The notes: generated by a model from the letters alone, not told the origin. 30,733 nt of DNA from GCA-2701705 sp036163455 (GCA_036163455.1 JAYZKL010000001.1:1-30733), one strand, 5' to 3'; shown: positions 1 through 6,681, counted from the first letter of the stretch. Made by a program: numbers and translations.

Positions 1-140
1 AAGCTGCTGCCAAACCAAAAACCAAAGCTGCTGCCAAACCAAAAACCAAAGCTGCTGCCAAACCAAAAACCAAAGCTGCTGCCAAACCAAAAACCAAAGC
101 TGCTGCCAAACCAAAAACCAAAGCCAAAACAAAAAAATAA
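1..140 (+). CDS. C-terminal fragment of a Lys/Ala/Pro-rich repeat protein (AlgP/histone H1-like tail)
   Basis: The window opens inside this gene. The frame starting at base 3 encodes five copies of the octapeptide AAAKPKTK, then AKTKK and a TAA stop at 138-140. Such very basic Ala/Lys/Pro tails are known from bacterial histone H1-like proteins (AlgP/AlgR3, HctB-type) and from lysine-rich C-terminal tails of some DNA- or RNA-binding proteins, where they bind nucleic acid non-specifically. The N-terminal part that would identify the protein lies outside the window, so the family is a guess from composition only. Codon use is identical in every repeat, so the array probably expanded recently. 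Confidence 0.75.
   Translation, partial: AAAKPKTKAAAKPKTKAAAKPKTKAAAKPKTKAAAKPKTKAKTKK
3..122 (+). repeat. Five tandem copies of a 24-bp unit (coding)
   Basis: The 24-bp unit starts at 3, 27, 51, 75 and 99 and is identical in all five copies that are visible. It is in frame and encodes AAAKPKTK. A partial, diverged unit follows at 123-137. The array continues upstream of the window edge, so the total copy number is unknown. Confidence 0.95.
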
Positions 141-336
141 TCACACCCATTGATCTCTATTGATTCTGAAAGAAAGGGTTGTTATCCTTATTTTGTTATG
201 ATAATGTTATGGACAATATATAGACAAAATACTTATTTATTACAAAATTAGTAAACAATTCGGTATATATATATGTTTTGTTAAGTAAAAAATAGACAGA
301 ACCCGTAAAATTAATGGACAAATGGAGAAAATCTAA

Positions 337-450
337 ATGAGATTACTTAAAAACTATATGCTGGTAATAGAAATATTTATTAATAAGATAAAGTGGTCTA
401 TTGCAACCGAATGGTACATCCTTAAGCACAAATTAAAGAAATTAATTTAA
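337..450 (+). CDS. Candidate small basic protein, 37 aa
   Basis: The short frame begins MRLLKNYMLV and ends KHKLKKLI. A good Shine-Dalgarno, GGAGAA at about 324-329, lies 7 nt before the ATG. That is a stronger start signal than many known genes here have. The product is rich in Ile, Leu and Lys with two Trp and could be an amphipathic or membrane-associated peptide. I recognise no family. The rest of 141-523 is very AT-rich, with a weak promoter-like TTACAA...TATATA near 240-268 and nothing else that I can call. At this size the frame could be chance; the ribosome-binding site is the main support. Confidence 0.4.
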   Translation: MRLLKNYMLVIEIFINKIKWSIATEWYILKHKLKKLI

Positions 451-479
451 AGCTAGTTTAACATTATATTCCTCTGCTG

Positions 480-514
480 GTTACAACCCCCTCAGGGATT
501 GAAGGGGTTGTTAC
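480..514. terminator. Hairpin between convergent genes
   Basis: ACAACCCCCT at 483-492 pairs with AAGGGGTTGT at 502-511 with one mismatch, and the arms extend outward to GGTT/TTACC. It lies between the small plus-strand frame ending at 450 and the minus-strand gene ending at 524, the expected place for a bidirectional terminator. Neither side has a long T tract, so it may act with other factors. Confidence 0.5.
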
Positions 515-523
515 CTAGAATAT

Positions 524-859
524 TTACTCTATTTTATGGTCAGGTGGTAAATCACCACGTGCTTTTAGTTTTGCCTGAATGTATTTTGGCATCCAATTAT
601 ACGGATTATCTTTTCCAAGATGCATTGAACATTTTTTTCCATCAAAACCTTCCATTAGAATCGTAACATTCTCGCCAGGTGTAGACTCATAGTCTTTGTA
701 TTTTTTAAAAGTTGTATCAATTACTTTTACCTTTCCCCTATAGGTTTTTCCAGTAAGAAGTAATTGAATTTCACTTTTCACTCCCTCCCAATCACCATGT
801 TTTATTTCATAAAAAACATTAGATAATTGATCAATAATGAAAGAAAATTGTTTTTTCAT
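524..859 (-). CDS. Conserved-looking hypothetical protein, 111 aa
   Basis: I do not recognise this protein. I chose the start MKKQFSFIID because GGAGG lies about 9 nt upstream; the frame remains open upstream to a GTG codon. The chain is soluble in character, with no signal peptide or membrane segment. An N-terminal helix-like part (1-35) is followed by a probable small beta domain (40-80, GKTYRGKVKVIDTTFK then VTILMEGFDGK), and the C-terminus reads WMPKYIQAKLKARGDLPPD. The start lies inside the 3' end of the gene at 831-1211 (29-nt overlap), so the pair is probably translationally coupled and forms a two-gene unit. Confidence 0.7.
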   Translation of the reverse strand: MKKQFSFIIDQLSNVFYEIKHGDWEGVKSEIQLLLTGKTYRGKVKVIDTTFKKYKDYESTPGENVTILMEGFDGKKCSMHLGKDNPYNWMPKYIQAKLKARGDLPPDHKIE

Positions 860-1211
860 TGTTTTCCACCTCCAGTTTACAGTTATCACATTTATATTTA
901 AGAGAGACCAAGCTAACTGATTTTGCCAGTATCAATTCAAAGAGATTATTATTGAGTTGAGAGTTTAATCTTATTTCAAAATAGTCTTTTTTCTTTGAAA
1001 CATCGCACTGACCAATTTCAATTTTTATATTACAGAATATAGTCCTTAGTGCGTTCTTAATTTGTACTATGGGTATATCGGAAAAATTTTTAGAAAATTT
1101 CCTAAATAGTACCTTAGCAGTGTGATTTTCTGTTCTGCGAGATCGTTTAGATGATAAGCTATGCTCAGAAAACAATTCCACATTTCCAGAGTGGTGCAAT
1201 ATTTTTGCCAT
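831..1211 (-). CDS. Hypothetical protein, 126 aa, first gene of a two-gene unit
   Basis: I do not recognise this protein. It starts MAKILHHSGN behind a clear AGGAG ribosome-binding site. The N-terminal 35 residues are basic and low in structure (SSKRSRRTENH). The remainder alternates helices and strands, and the C-terminal part contains a Cys pair, KYKCDNCKLEVEN, that could bind metal or form a disulfide. There is no signal peptide. It overlaps the start of the next gene (524-859) by 29 nt. A structured stretch upstream (1231-1358) may control the pair. Confidence 0.7.
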   Translation of the reverse strand: MAKILHHSGNVELFSEHSLSSKRSRRTENHTAKVLFRKFSKNFSDIPIVQIKNALRTIFCNIKIEIGQCDVSKKKDYFEIRLNSQLNNNLFELILAKSVSLVSLKYKCDNCKLEVENNEKTIFFHY

Positions 1212-1230
1212 TTTTTTCTCCTCTTTAGTG

Positions 1231-1358
1231 TTTTAACCTGATCGGTTTGGCCACAAGCTGAAGATCAACTACCAAAAAAAAACCATCCTGCTAAAGCATA
1301 GATGGTTTACCGATCGCTTTAGCTATTTTACGCCGGCAAGCTGATGTTCAAATCGGCG
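1231..1358 (-). promoter_or_regulatory. Structured leader with competing inverted repeats
   Basis: Besides the terminator stem, this stretch has three more inverted pairs: CGCCG/CGGCG (1331-1335 with 1354-1358), GCTAAAGC/GCTTTAGC (1290-1297 with 1316-1323, perfect 8 bp) and GATCGGT/ACCGATC (1240-1246 with 1309-1315). The 8-bp pair uses bases in the terminator loop and flanks its 5' arm, so the two helices are mutually exclusive or form a pseudoknot. Two near-identical 15-mers sit at 1254-1268 and 1337-1351 (13 of 15 bases match). I recognise no known riboswitch class. Confidence 0.4.
1274..1308 (-). terminator. Rho-independent terminator (minus strand)
   Basis: Read on the minus strand, AACCATC (1307-1301) pairs with GATGGTT (1287-1281) around a 13-nt loop, and a T-rich run follows at 1282-1274. 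It follows the hydroxylase-like gene ending at 1386, so it would end that operon. It also lies in the leader of the gene that starts at 1211, where it could act as an attenuator. Confidence 0.75.
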
Positions 1359-1385
1359 TGAGTTAATTAAATCAAAATCTATAGT

Positions 1386-2180
1386 TTATGTCAACTCGTT
1401 TTGGTCCTTGATAAACGGTCTTTTTAAATTTTCAAAAAGACTCAATTCTAAATCTCTATTTTCTAAACCCATATAAGATCTATCGATATCATTAGAATCT
1501 CTATATGTAAAAAATAATCTATCCCATACAGTAAGAATTGAGGTGTAATTAGCGTTTCTCGTTGTATCTACAACAGTATGATGATTGGTATGAAATTTTG
1601 GGGTAACTATGAAATACATCAGCACATCATTAATTTTGTTGGGTAACTTTATATTTGAATGATGAAAATGACTGGACGAAGTCAGAATGATTTTATAAAA
1701 GATATATACTTCCAAAGGAGCGCCTATTAGTAAAATTAATAATACATCATAAATAAGCGATAATATCAGTTCACCAAAATGGAATCTTAGTGAAGTGGTT
1801 ACATCTAAATGAGTATCTAAATGATGTATAGAGTGAAATCTCCATAGAAAGGGAATAGTGTGATTGAATCTATGCCACCAATAATATGCAAAATCAAAAA
1901 GTAAAATCCCTAACAAAACCTCTATAAAATAAAACTGATCTATTGTATTCAAAAAACCAAGATTCTTTTCCTCTGTGAATAATAGAATGGGAATCAGTAA
2001 CAATAATCTTGGTATGTATAACATAATGGAATTTAGAACAGCGAAAATTACATGAAAGAACAATCTTTTAAATCTTGTGGTCTTCCAAACTCTATTTGCA
2101 TTAAAGTATTCGATAACAAATAAAATTATGAAAACTAGAACAAAAAAAATAGTTTGAATATTAGGTAATGCCTCAATCAT
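1386..2180 (-). CDS. Fatty acid hydroxylase/sterol desaturase superfamily membrane protein
   Basis: This is an integral membrane di-iron oxygenase of the fatty acid hydroxylase/sterol desaturase superfamily, 264 aa, a usual size. The histidine boxes are clear: H103-x3-H107 (HRFNH), H116-x2-H119-H120 (HSIHH), H134, H171-x-H173-H174, and H197-x2-H200-H201 (HTNHH). Hydrophobic segments lie at about 8-25, 42-68, 83-100 and 136-165. Members hydroxylate or desaturate sterols, carotenoids, fatty acids or sphingoid bases; the substrate here cannot be read from sequence. It lies 77 bp after the copper receptor gene on the same strand. The GGAGGT before its ATG is only one base away or less, unusually close, so initiation may be weak or the true start slightly different. 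Confidence 0.85.
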   Translation of the reverse strand: MIEALPNIQTIFFVLVFIILFVIEYFNANRVWKTTRFKRLFFHVIFAVLNSIMLYIPRLLLLIPILLFTEEKNLGFLNTIDQFYFIEVLLGILLFDFAYYWWHRFNHTIPFLWRFHSIHHLDTHLDVTTSLRFHFGELILSLIYDVLLILLIGAPLEVYIFYKIILTSSSHFHHSNIKLPNKINDVLMYFIVTPKFHTNHHTVVDTTRNANYTSILTVWDRLFFTYRDSNDIDRSYMGLENRDLELSLFENLKRPFIKDQNELT

Positions 2181-2202
2181 ACCTCCATTATAATCTAAAG
2201 AT

Positions 2203-2232
2203 AGATGAAAGGCAGTAGTCTGCCTCTCATCT
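2203..2232 (-). terminator. Hairpin between receptor and hydroxylase genes
   Basis: A 13-bp stem with one mismatch (AGATGAAAGGCAG against CTGCCTCTCATCT) closes a 4-nt loop (TAGT). It follows the receptor stop by about 25 nt. The downstream side is only moderately T-rich, so it may be a weak terminator or an mRNA-stabilising hairpin that lowers expression of the hydroxylase relative to the receptor. Confidence 0.55.
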
Positions 2233-2257
2233 GATTACCTGTATTACTATATTAGAT

Positions 2258-4360
2258 TTAGAAATCTAGGATTAATGATCCCCAAATACTTCTACCTGCT
2301 TCATCTACACGTGCAGCAGTAGAATCAATTTGGTTAGCAACATTAAGATGAGTTGCATATCTTTTATCAGTTATATTACTCATCCCTATTGCCAATCTAA
2401 CATCTGGCGTTGGTTCAAAACCAACATAAACATCATATACCGTATATCCAGGTGTTTTACCCACATCAATAACTCTGGTATCAACATTATCTTGAGTATC
2501 CGCAAACCTTACTCTCAATCCATAGTTGGTAGTAGTGGTTGTATAATCAAGGGTGAAATCTCCTGTCAACGGGGTTATTTGTGCTAACGGCCTATTTTGT
2601 GTTCTATCATCACCTCTAGTGTAATTAAGATTTAAAATAGCCGCAAAGTTGGGGCTTAGAGCTTTCTTCAGACTTAACTCATAGCCCCAAAGGCGCGCAT
2701 TTATATTTTTATAAAGCCTAGTGTCATTAGTATCACTATCAAGCGTTTCATCAGAATTAGTTGAAACACGATAAGGAGTAATGTAATCACTTACGTTATT
2801 CATATAGACTGATCCATCTAAATCAATATTATAAATATTGCCCTTATAACCAAATTCAAAGGCATTATGCTTTTCTGTTTTGATAGTAGGGTTACCTATA
2901 TGTCTTCTTTGATATTTAGCAGCCATCGCCATAGAGGTTTTTGTATTAAAGAGTTCTGTGGCATCAGGACTTCGAGCACTTCTGCTAAATGAATAATAAT
3001 ATCTAGAGTCATTGCCTAAAGATTTAGAATAACGAATAAATCCACTTAGATTATCAAAATCTCTTTTGCTTGCATTAACGCCATAATAGGTTGTGAATAA
3101 ACTATTGGCTGTTACTTGTAAAGCATGATCGCTTCCAGGGTCATCAGCAGCCATAGTCGCGTCAGCTTCAATCATATCGTAACGCAAGCCATATGTAAGA
3201 ATACCTGAAGGACTAATATTCTTATCTTTTTCCATAAATAATCCCAGTTTTTCAATTTCAACTCCAGGCCATAAATATGTTAGATGATAATTTGTTCCAC
3301 TTATCATCATGTTTTGTTCAGCATCCCTTCTATTCTTTTCATAATCTATTCCAACTCTCATATCTTTACCTAAGGTACCTATAAGCCTTCCACCATAGGT
3401 GTCAGATGCTGCAGGAGTTTTCATTTTCATTTCGCTTCCACGTTCTGAAGTTGATCTTGCAGTGTAGTTATCCATTAGATGATCCATATCTGATTGGTAA
3501 AGCTCAAAGTTAAGTGTGTCTAAACCCAACATCGGAACAGCGCTATGATATTTAAAATTATAGATGTCCGTATAACTGTATACGATATCCATCAAGAGTC
3601 CTGCGTATTCAACATTTTCTTGAGAATTATTATCATAGACAAATTCAACTTTGCTATTGTTATCAGTTCGCCACCCATAAACAATCGCATAGTCATGAGT
3701 ACGAAATCCTGTTTTTGGTTTTATGCCCGTACCAGTTTCATAATCATTTGCATCACTGTAAGAACCATTAAATCGAAGGAATGTTTTATCACCTAGACCA
3801 ATTTGAACATCTCCTATAGTAGTCATAGCTTCTGAATTACTATCAAACGTTTGTCCAAATTTATATTTATTTGGTTGGTAAGTTCCACCACCTTTATTTT
3901 TTGTGACGAATGGTAAAGGTTCTGTCACTCTATCAAAGCTCACAACTCCACCTGAACCTCCAGCACCAAACATAACACTCTGTGCACCTTTGATTACAGT
4001 TATGGTGTCATAGTTTTCAATATTGACATAAGTACTTGCAGGATCCATCTTTGATGAACATGCTCCATAAACCATAGCGCCATCAAGTAGAGTAGTTAAT
4101 CTTTGATCGCTTTGACCTCTGATTACAGCATCAAGCCCATGTCCACCTCTTCTAATGGTATTGACTCCATTTATATTCTGTAATAAATCTCCACCATCAA
4201 TTGCATTTTTAGTATTTATTGATTCTATTGCTTCATTTTTAATGATCGCATTATCCATTACTGGAGTGGTTATTTTAATGTCTGTTAATTCCTCTGTATT
4301 TGCAACATTTATTACAAAGAGAAGAAAAAAAGACGATAATATTTTTATATACGTTTTCAC
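2258..4360 (-). CDS. oprC: TonB-dependent outer-membrane copper receptor (OprC/NosA type)
   Basis: This is a 700-aa TonB-dependent receptor: signal peptide (about 1-22), plug domain (about 45-150, GDLLQNINGVNTIRRGG and ITVIKGAQSVMFGAGGSGGV), then a 22-strand-type barrel ending in the aromatic ILDF. The plug carries C101-x3-M105 (GACSSKMDP) and the barrel H293-x-M295 (DHLMDNY). These match the CxxxM...HxM copper site described for Pseudomonas OprC, so ionic copper is the likely cargo; this is family knowledge plus visible residues. The start is GTG behind a perfect AGGAGGT. It follows a DUF2946-like gene by 47 bp. The DUF2946 partner, the Met-rich loop (SEMKMKT) and the absence of siderophore genes all fit copper. 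The symbol follows the P. aeruginosa homologue. Confidence 0.85.
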   Translation of the reverse strand: MKTYIKILSSFFLLFVINVANTEELTDIKITTPVMDNAIIKNEAIESINTKNAIDGGDLLQNINGVNTIRRGGHGLDAVIRGQSDQRLTTLLDGAMVYGACSSKMDPASTYVNIENYDTITVIKGAQSVMFGAGGSGGVVSFDRVTEPLPFVTKNKGGGTYQPNKYKFGQTFDSNSEAMTTIGDVQIGLGDKTFLRFNGSYSDANDYETGTGIKPKTGFRTHDYAIVYGWRTDNNSKVEFVYDNNSQENVEYAGLLMDIVYSYTDIYNFKYHSAVPMLGLDTLNFELYQSDMDHLMDNYTARSTSERGSEMKMKTPAASDTYGGRLIGTLGKDMRVGIDYEKNRRDAEQNMMISGTNYHLTYLWPGVEIEKLGLFMEKDKNISPSGILTYGLRYDMIEADATMAADDPGSDHALQVTANSLFTTYYGVNASKRDFDNLSGFIRYSKSLGNDSRYYYSFSRSARSPDATELFNTKTSMAMAAKYQRRHIGNPTIKTEKHNAFEFGYKGNIYNIDLDGSVYMNNVSDYITPYRVSTNSDETLDSDTNDTRLYKNINARLWGYELSLKKALSPNFAAILNLNYTRGDDRTQNRPLAQITPLTGDFTLDYTTTTTNYGLRVRFADTQDNVDTRVIDVGKTPGYTVYDVYVGFEPTPDVRLAIGMSNITDKRYATHLNVANQIDSTAARVDEAGRSIWGSLILDF

Positions 4361-4407
4361 GAGATACCTCCTGATAAAAAAATTGTGAAAAATTAAATAA
4401 ACTTTTT

Positions 4408-4755
4408 TTATGAAAGTTTAGATGGTGGAGATCTAGATGAAATTAATGGTGTATATTTAATATAAGGTTGTATTAATTCTTGTCTTAGAGAGAAGACAAT
4501 TATTTTTGATAGACCAATAGTATGATTATTGAAAACTACATCTTTATCATCAGAAAACAAATCACAAACATTACAATGGCTTAAATTTTCTCTTGAATCA
4601 TCATCAAAGTTTAGTTTGCAAATTACAAATTGTTCTTTAGATAAAGAATCATTAATAAAAGATTTCTTCTGAAGCTCTGTATCTTGACTAATAGATAGTG
4701 CAAATACACTTATTGGCTGTGCAATTAAAGCTAAAACTATCAAAAATCTAAACAT
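4408..4755 (-). CDS. DUF2946-like exported small protein
   Basis: The 115-aa product has a signal peptide (MFRFLIVLALIAQPISVFA). The mature part contains a single Cys (CKLNF), a CxxC-type motif in SHCNVCDLF, and a C-terminus that ends SSRSPPSKLS. A central HCxxC and a C-terminal R(A/S)PP are typical of DUF2946 proteins, which are often encoded next to TonB-dependent copper receptors. Here it directly precedes such a receptor on the same strand, 47 bp away. Function in the family is unknown; a periplasmic copper-binding or sensing role is inference. The start is an ATG behind GGGGGAA. It is probably the first gene of the copper operon. Confidence 0.7.
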   Translation of the reverse strand: MFRFLIVLALIAQPISVFALSISQDTELQKKSFINDSLSKEQFVICKLNFDDDSRENLSHCNVCDLFSDDKDVVFNNHTIGLSKIIVFSLRQELIQPYIKYTPLISSRSPPSKLS

Positions 4756-4788
4756 AATTCCCCCAAGCCAAATATAATATTATTATTT

Positions 4789-4817
4789 TTGAAAAAAGTC
4801 TATACTAAGCATATAGT
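4789..4817 (+). promoter_or_regulatory. Sigma-70-type promoter for the pyruvate-kinase-like gene
   Basis: TTGAAA (4789-4794), a 17-nt spacer, then TATAGT (4812-4817) gives near-consensus spacing. Transcription would begin near 4824 and leave a leader of about 38 nt before the ATG at 4862. The box overlaps the control region of the divergent copper operon, so the two may be co-regulated. AGTCTAT occurs twice here (4797 and 4815). Confidence 0.6.
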
Positions 4818-4861
4818 CTATTTTGGAGAGAATAACTCCACTAAAATTTTAAGGTATATTT

Positions 4862-5629
4862 ATGGAAAATAGGCATCGATTAAGCCTTATTATTGCTACG
4901 CTTGGACCGTCTACAGATGATCCTCAAGAGCTCAAAACGATGATTATTGCTGGGATTGCTAGACAATGGACTGACGGAGTTGATATTGCACGAATTCTCC
5001 ATAGTGATGGTGAATCTATTGTAAAAGACAGAGCACATAAATTTAGAGAAGAGTCAGAAAAAAGAAAATGTAAAACATTCATCTATCTGGATACAGATGA
5101 TAGGGATTCTAAGAATTTTACAAAATATTTAGATTTTGCCAAAGAGCTTCAACCAGAATACATTTCGATATTTAAGAAGATTGGTTTAGAAAAAATTAAA
5201 GAGGCAAAGTTAGCAGGATTGTCAGAATCAAAAATAGGCGTTAGATATGAACAAGATGATTCTACAGATGACATTGAAAGTTTTTTAAAAGAGGCTGACT
5301 TTATCATGCTTGAATTAGATTCAAAAAAAATAGCAGATGAAAAACTTGTTGGCAAGTCTAAAGAAAATAATTGTGAACCAATCTATTTAGCTAGGATGCC
5401 AACCTTAATGAAAGGTCAGGTTCAATCAAGAGATGAAAATTTTGAAATTGGTCATACATTAGAATTAGGGTTTGATATTGTAGCGCTATATCAAGAAACA
5501 TCTCATGGACCTTATCCAGCAAGGTCTGTTAAATGTATAGATGAAATTGCAGTTGAATCAGAAAAATTGAGGATGAATCCAATTGGAGATTTTTTTGAAA
5601 AGATATTAAGTATTTTTAGAAAAAAATAA
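4862..5629 (+). CDS. Truncated, degenerate pyruvate-kinase-like protein
   Basis: The N-terminus LIIATLGPSTDDPQELKTMI followed by VDIARILHSDG matches the first strand and helix of the pyruvate kinase barrel (KIVATLGPAS...VARLNFSHG). Residues 97-151 match the segment from ADYVALSF to GIMVARGD, and 174-235 match the segment from PVIVATQML to GETAxGKYPVEAV. At 255 aa it is about half the usual 470, lacking the lid (B) domain and the C-terminal allosteric domain. Key residues are gone: KIE is replaced by VRYE, ARGDLG by ELDSKK (metal site), and ATQML by ARMPT. It is therefore unlikely to make pyruvate and may be a regulatory pseudoenzyme or bind a phospho-ligand. The frame is intact over its whole length, which argues for a used protein. 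A conserved unknown follows 29 bp downstream. Confidence 0.7.
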   Translation: MENRHRLSLIIATLGPSTDDPQELKTMIIAGIARQWTDGVDIARILHSDGESIVKDRAHKFREESEKRKCKTFIYLDTDDRDSKNFTKYLDFAKELQPEYISIFKKIGLEKIKEAKLAGLSESKIGVRYEQDDSTDDIESFLKEADFIMLELDSKKIADEKLVGKSKENNCEPIYLARMPTLMKGQVQSRDENFEIGHTLELGFDIVALYQETSHGPYPARSVKCIDEIAVESEKLRMNPIGDFFEKILSIFRKK

Positions 5630-5658
5630 AATATTGGGAAATTAACAAGGAGTTGTAA

Positions 5659-6102
5659 ATTAATCCACATCAACATAATAAGATTTTTTTACCAGAACTA
5701 ACACCGAAAGAAATGCTCGAGGCAGGTATTTTTGGTGGACATTATTTTAAGGGTGATGTTTCAGAGTATCCAAAAAGTTGGTTTAGAAAAGCAAAAATTA
5801 ATGATTTAGAATTTGATGTAAATCTTAATTATTTTAAGATTAAATCAGGCCTTACTATGCAGGAATGGAAAAAGAATGGATGGATTTTTAAAGAAGATCC
5901 TTTAGGTTGGTTCCAATGGTACTGTAGATATAAATTAGGTAGAAGATTACCTGAAATTGATAAAATTCAAATAATGAGATGGAAGGCATTTGGCGCTAGA
6001 CACAAAGGCGCAATTCAGAAAAATTGTAAAAGAAATGATATGCAATGTAGGAGAAGACAAAGACAGGCATTATTACAATGGGCTTATAATCCTTTTTTTT
6101 GA
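5659..6102 (+). CDS. Conserved uncharacterised protein with a likely ATT start
   Basis: The protein contains the signature EDPLGWFQWYCRYKLGRR, then QIMRWKAFGARH and CRRRQRQALLQWAY. I recall these from an uncharacterised bacterial and fungal family that usually begins LPxLTPxEMLxxGVFGG. That N-terminal stretch (FLPELTPKEMLEAGIFGG) is present but lies upstream of the first ATG (5713). The frame is open back to a TAA at 5656-5658. The only well-placed initiator is ATT at 5659, with AAGGAG 6 nt upstream, giving 147 aa. If ATT is not used, the ATG product (129 aa) would lose conserved residues. Function is unknown. The many Trp, Arg and Lys residues and the acidic start suggest a compact soluble domain. 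It is probably co-transcribed with the preceding pyruvate-kinase-like gene. Confidence 0.7.
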   Translation: MNPHQHNKIFLPELTPKEMLEAGIFGGHYFKGDVSEYPKSWFRKAKINDLEFDVNLNYFKIKSGLTMQEWKKNGWIFKEDPLGWFQWYCRYKLGRRLPEIDKIQIMRWKAFGARHKGAIQKNCKRNDMQCRRRQRQALLQWAYNPFF

Positions 6103-6114
6103 ATTTAAATTTGA

Positions 6115-6453
6115 TTAGCCGGGAGGCCAGCCAAAAACTCTTCCAGCTAGAATATGTATGTGTATATGAAAGACAGTTTGACCTGCGTCACTTCCATTAT
6201 TAATAACTAATCTATAATGTTCAATATTATTTTCCTCTGTAATTTTTTTAGCAACAAACAATAAATGGCCCAAAAGGTTTTGATCATCTTCATTTGAGTC
6301 ACTAAGTTTTGCTATCGGCTTTTTAGGAATAACCAAGATATGAGTAGGAGCTTGAGGGCTTATATCATTAAAGGCTAATGACAAATCATCCTCATAAACT
6401 ATCTCAGCTGGTATTTCTCTATTTATAATTTTTGAAAAAATAGTATCACTCAT
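6115..6453 (-). CDS. hinT: HIT-family purine nucleoside phosphoramidase
   Basis: This 112-aa HIT protein is of the HinT branch: MSDTIFSKIINREIPAEIVY at the start, PTHILVIPKKPI in the middle and the histidine triad H96-I-H98-I-H100-I-L near the C-terminus. HinT hydrolyses nucleoside 5'-phosphoramidates and aminoacyl-adenylates in the cytosol through the last triad histidine. Length is normal. The start ATG overlaps the preceding stop (ATGA), which indicates translational coupling to the small membrane protein gene. It is the last gene of the minus-strand group that begins with the Trm112-like gene, and it converges with the conserved unknown at 5659-6102, only 12 bp away. Confidence 0.93.
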   Translation of the reverse strand: MSDTIFSKIINREIPAEIVYEDDLSLAFNDISPQAPTHILVIPKKPIAKLSDSNEDDQNLLGHLLFVAKKITEENNIEHYRLVINNGSDAGQTVFHIHIHILAGRVFGWPPG

Positions 6454-6680
6454 TTCTTACGCTCATAAGGTTGACTCATAAATTTAGTTTTTAACTTTTC
6501 AATTTCAGAATGAGGCATAGCATCACCATCTTTATAACTATGATTGATTTCTTGTTCAATAAGTTTTTTCAGCAATTCATTATTTTTCTTTTGTAGCTTA
6601 ATAAACATTCTAAAGAATATAAGGCCATTTAGGAGCGTTACGAGAATCATTATAAAAAGAAATGTTTCAACTAAAGTCAT
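6450..6680 (-). CDS. Small single-pass membrane protein, 76 aa
   Basis: The start MTLVETFLF is preferred because AAGGAG lies 10 nt upstream. A TTG three codons earlier would be too close to that site. One hydrophobic segment (about 3-26, TFLFIMILVTLLNGLIFFRM) is followed by a charged, coiled-coil-like cytoplasmic tail (KLQKKNNELLKKLIEQE) and a basic end (QPYERKK). I recognise no family. The ATG is one base after the bcp stop, and its own stop overlaps the hinT start by 4 nt, so it is translated as part of the bcp-hinT operon. Confidence 0.75.
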   Translation of the reverse strand: MTLVETFLFIMILVTLLNGLIFFRMFIKLQKKNNELLKKLIEQEINHSYKDGDAMPHSEIEKLKTKFMSQPYERKK

Positions 6681-6681
6681 T

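Noticed and set aside
1..140. CRISPR-like tandem repeat
   Set aside because: The units are contiguous without spacers, in frame, and encode a regular octapeptide ending in a stop codon; this is a protein repeat.
1231..1358. Known c-di-GMP riboswitch
   Set aside because: Hairpins are present but the conserved core (GGNCACGCACAGGGCAAACC-type sequences) is not seen.
2330..4388. Several plus-strand frames inside the receptor gene
   Set aside because: They are short, unrelated to known proteins and overlap an intact 700-aa receptor with clear domains.
4897..5629. Broken pyruvate kinase (pseudogene)
   Set aside because: The frame is uninterrupted, with a promoter and coherent C-terminus; loss of domains and motifs looks like divergence rather than decay. 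No remains of the missing domains flank it.
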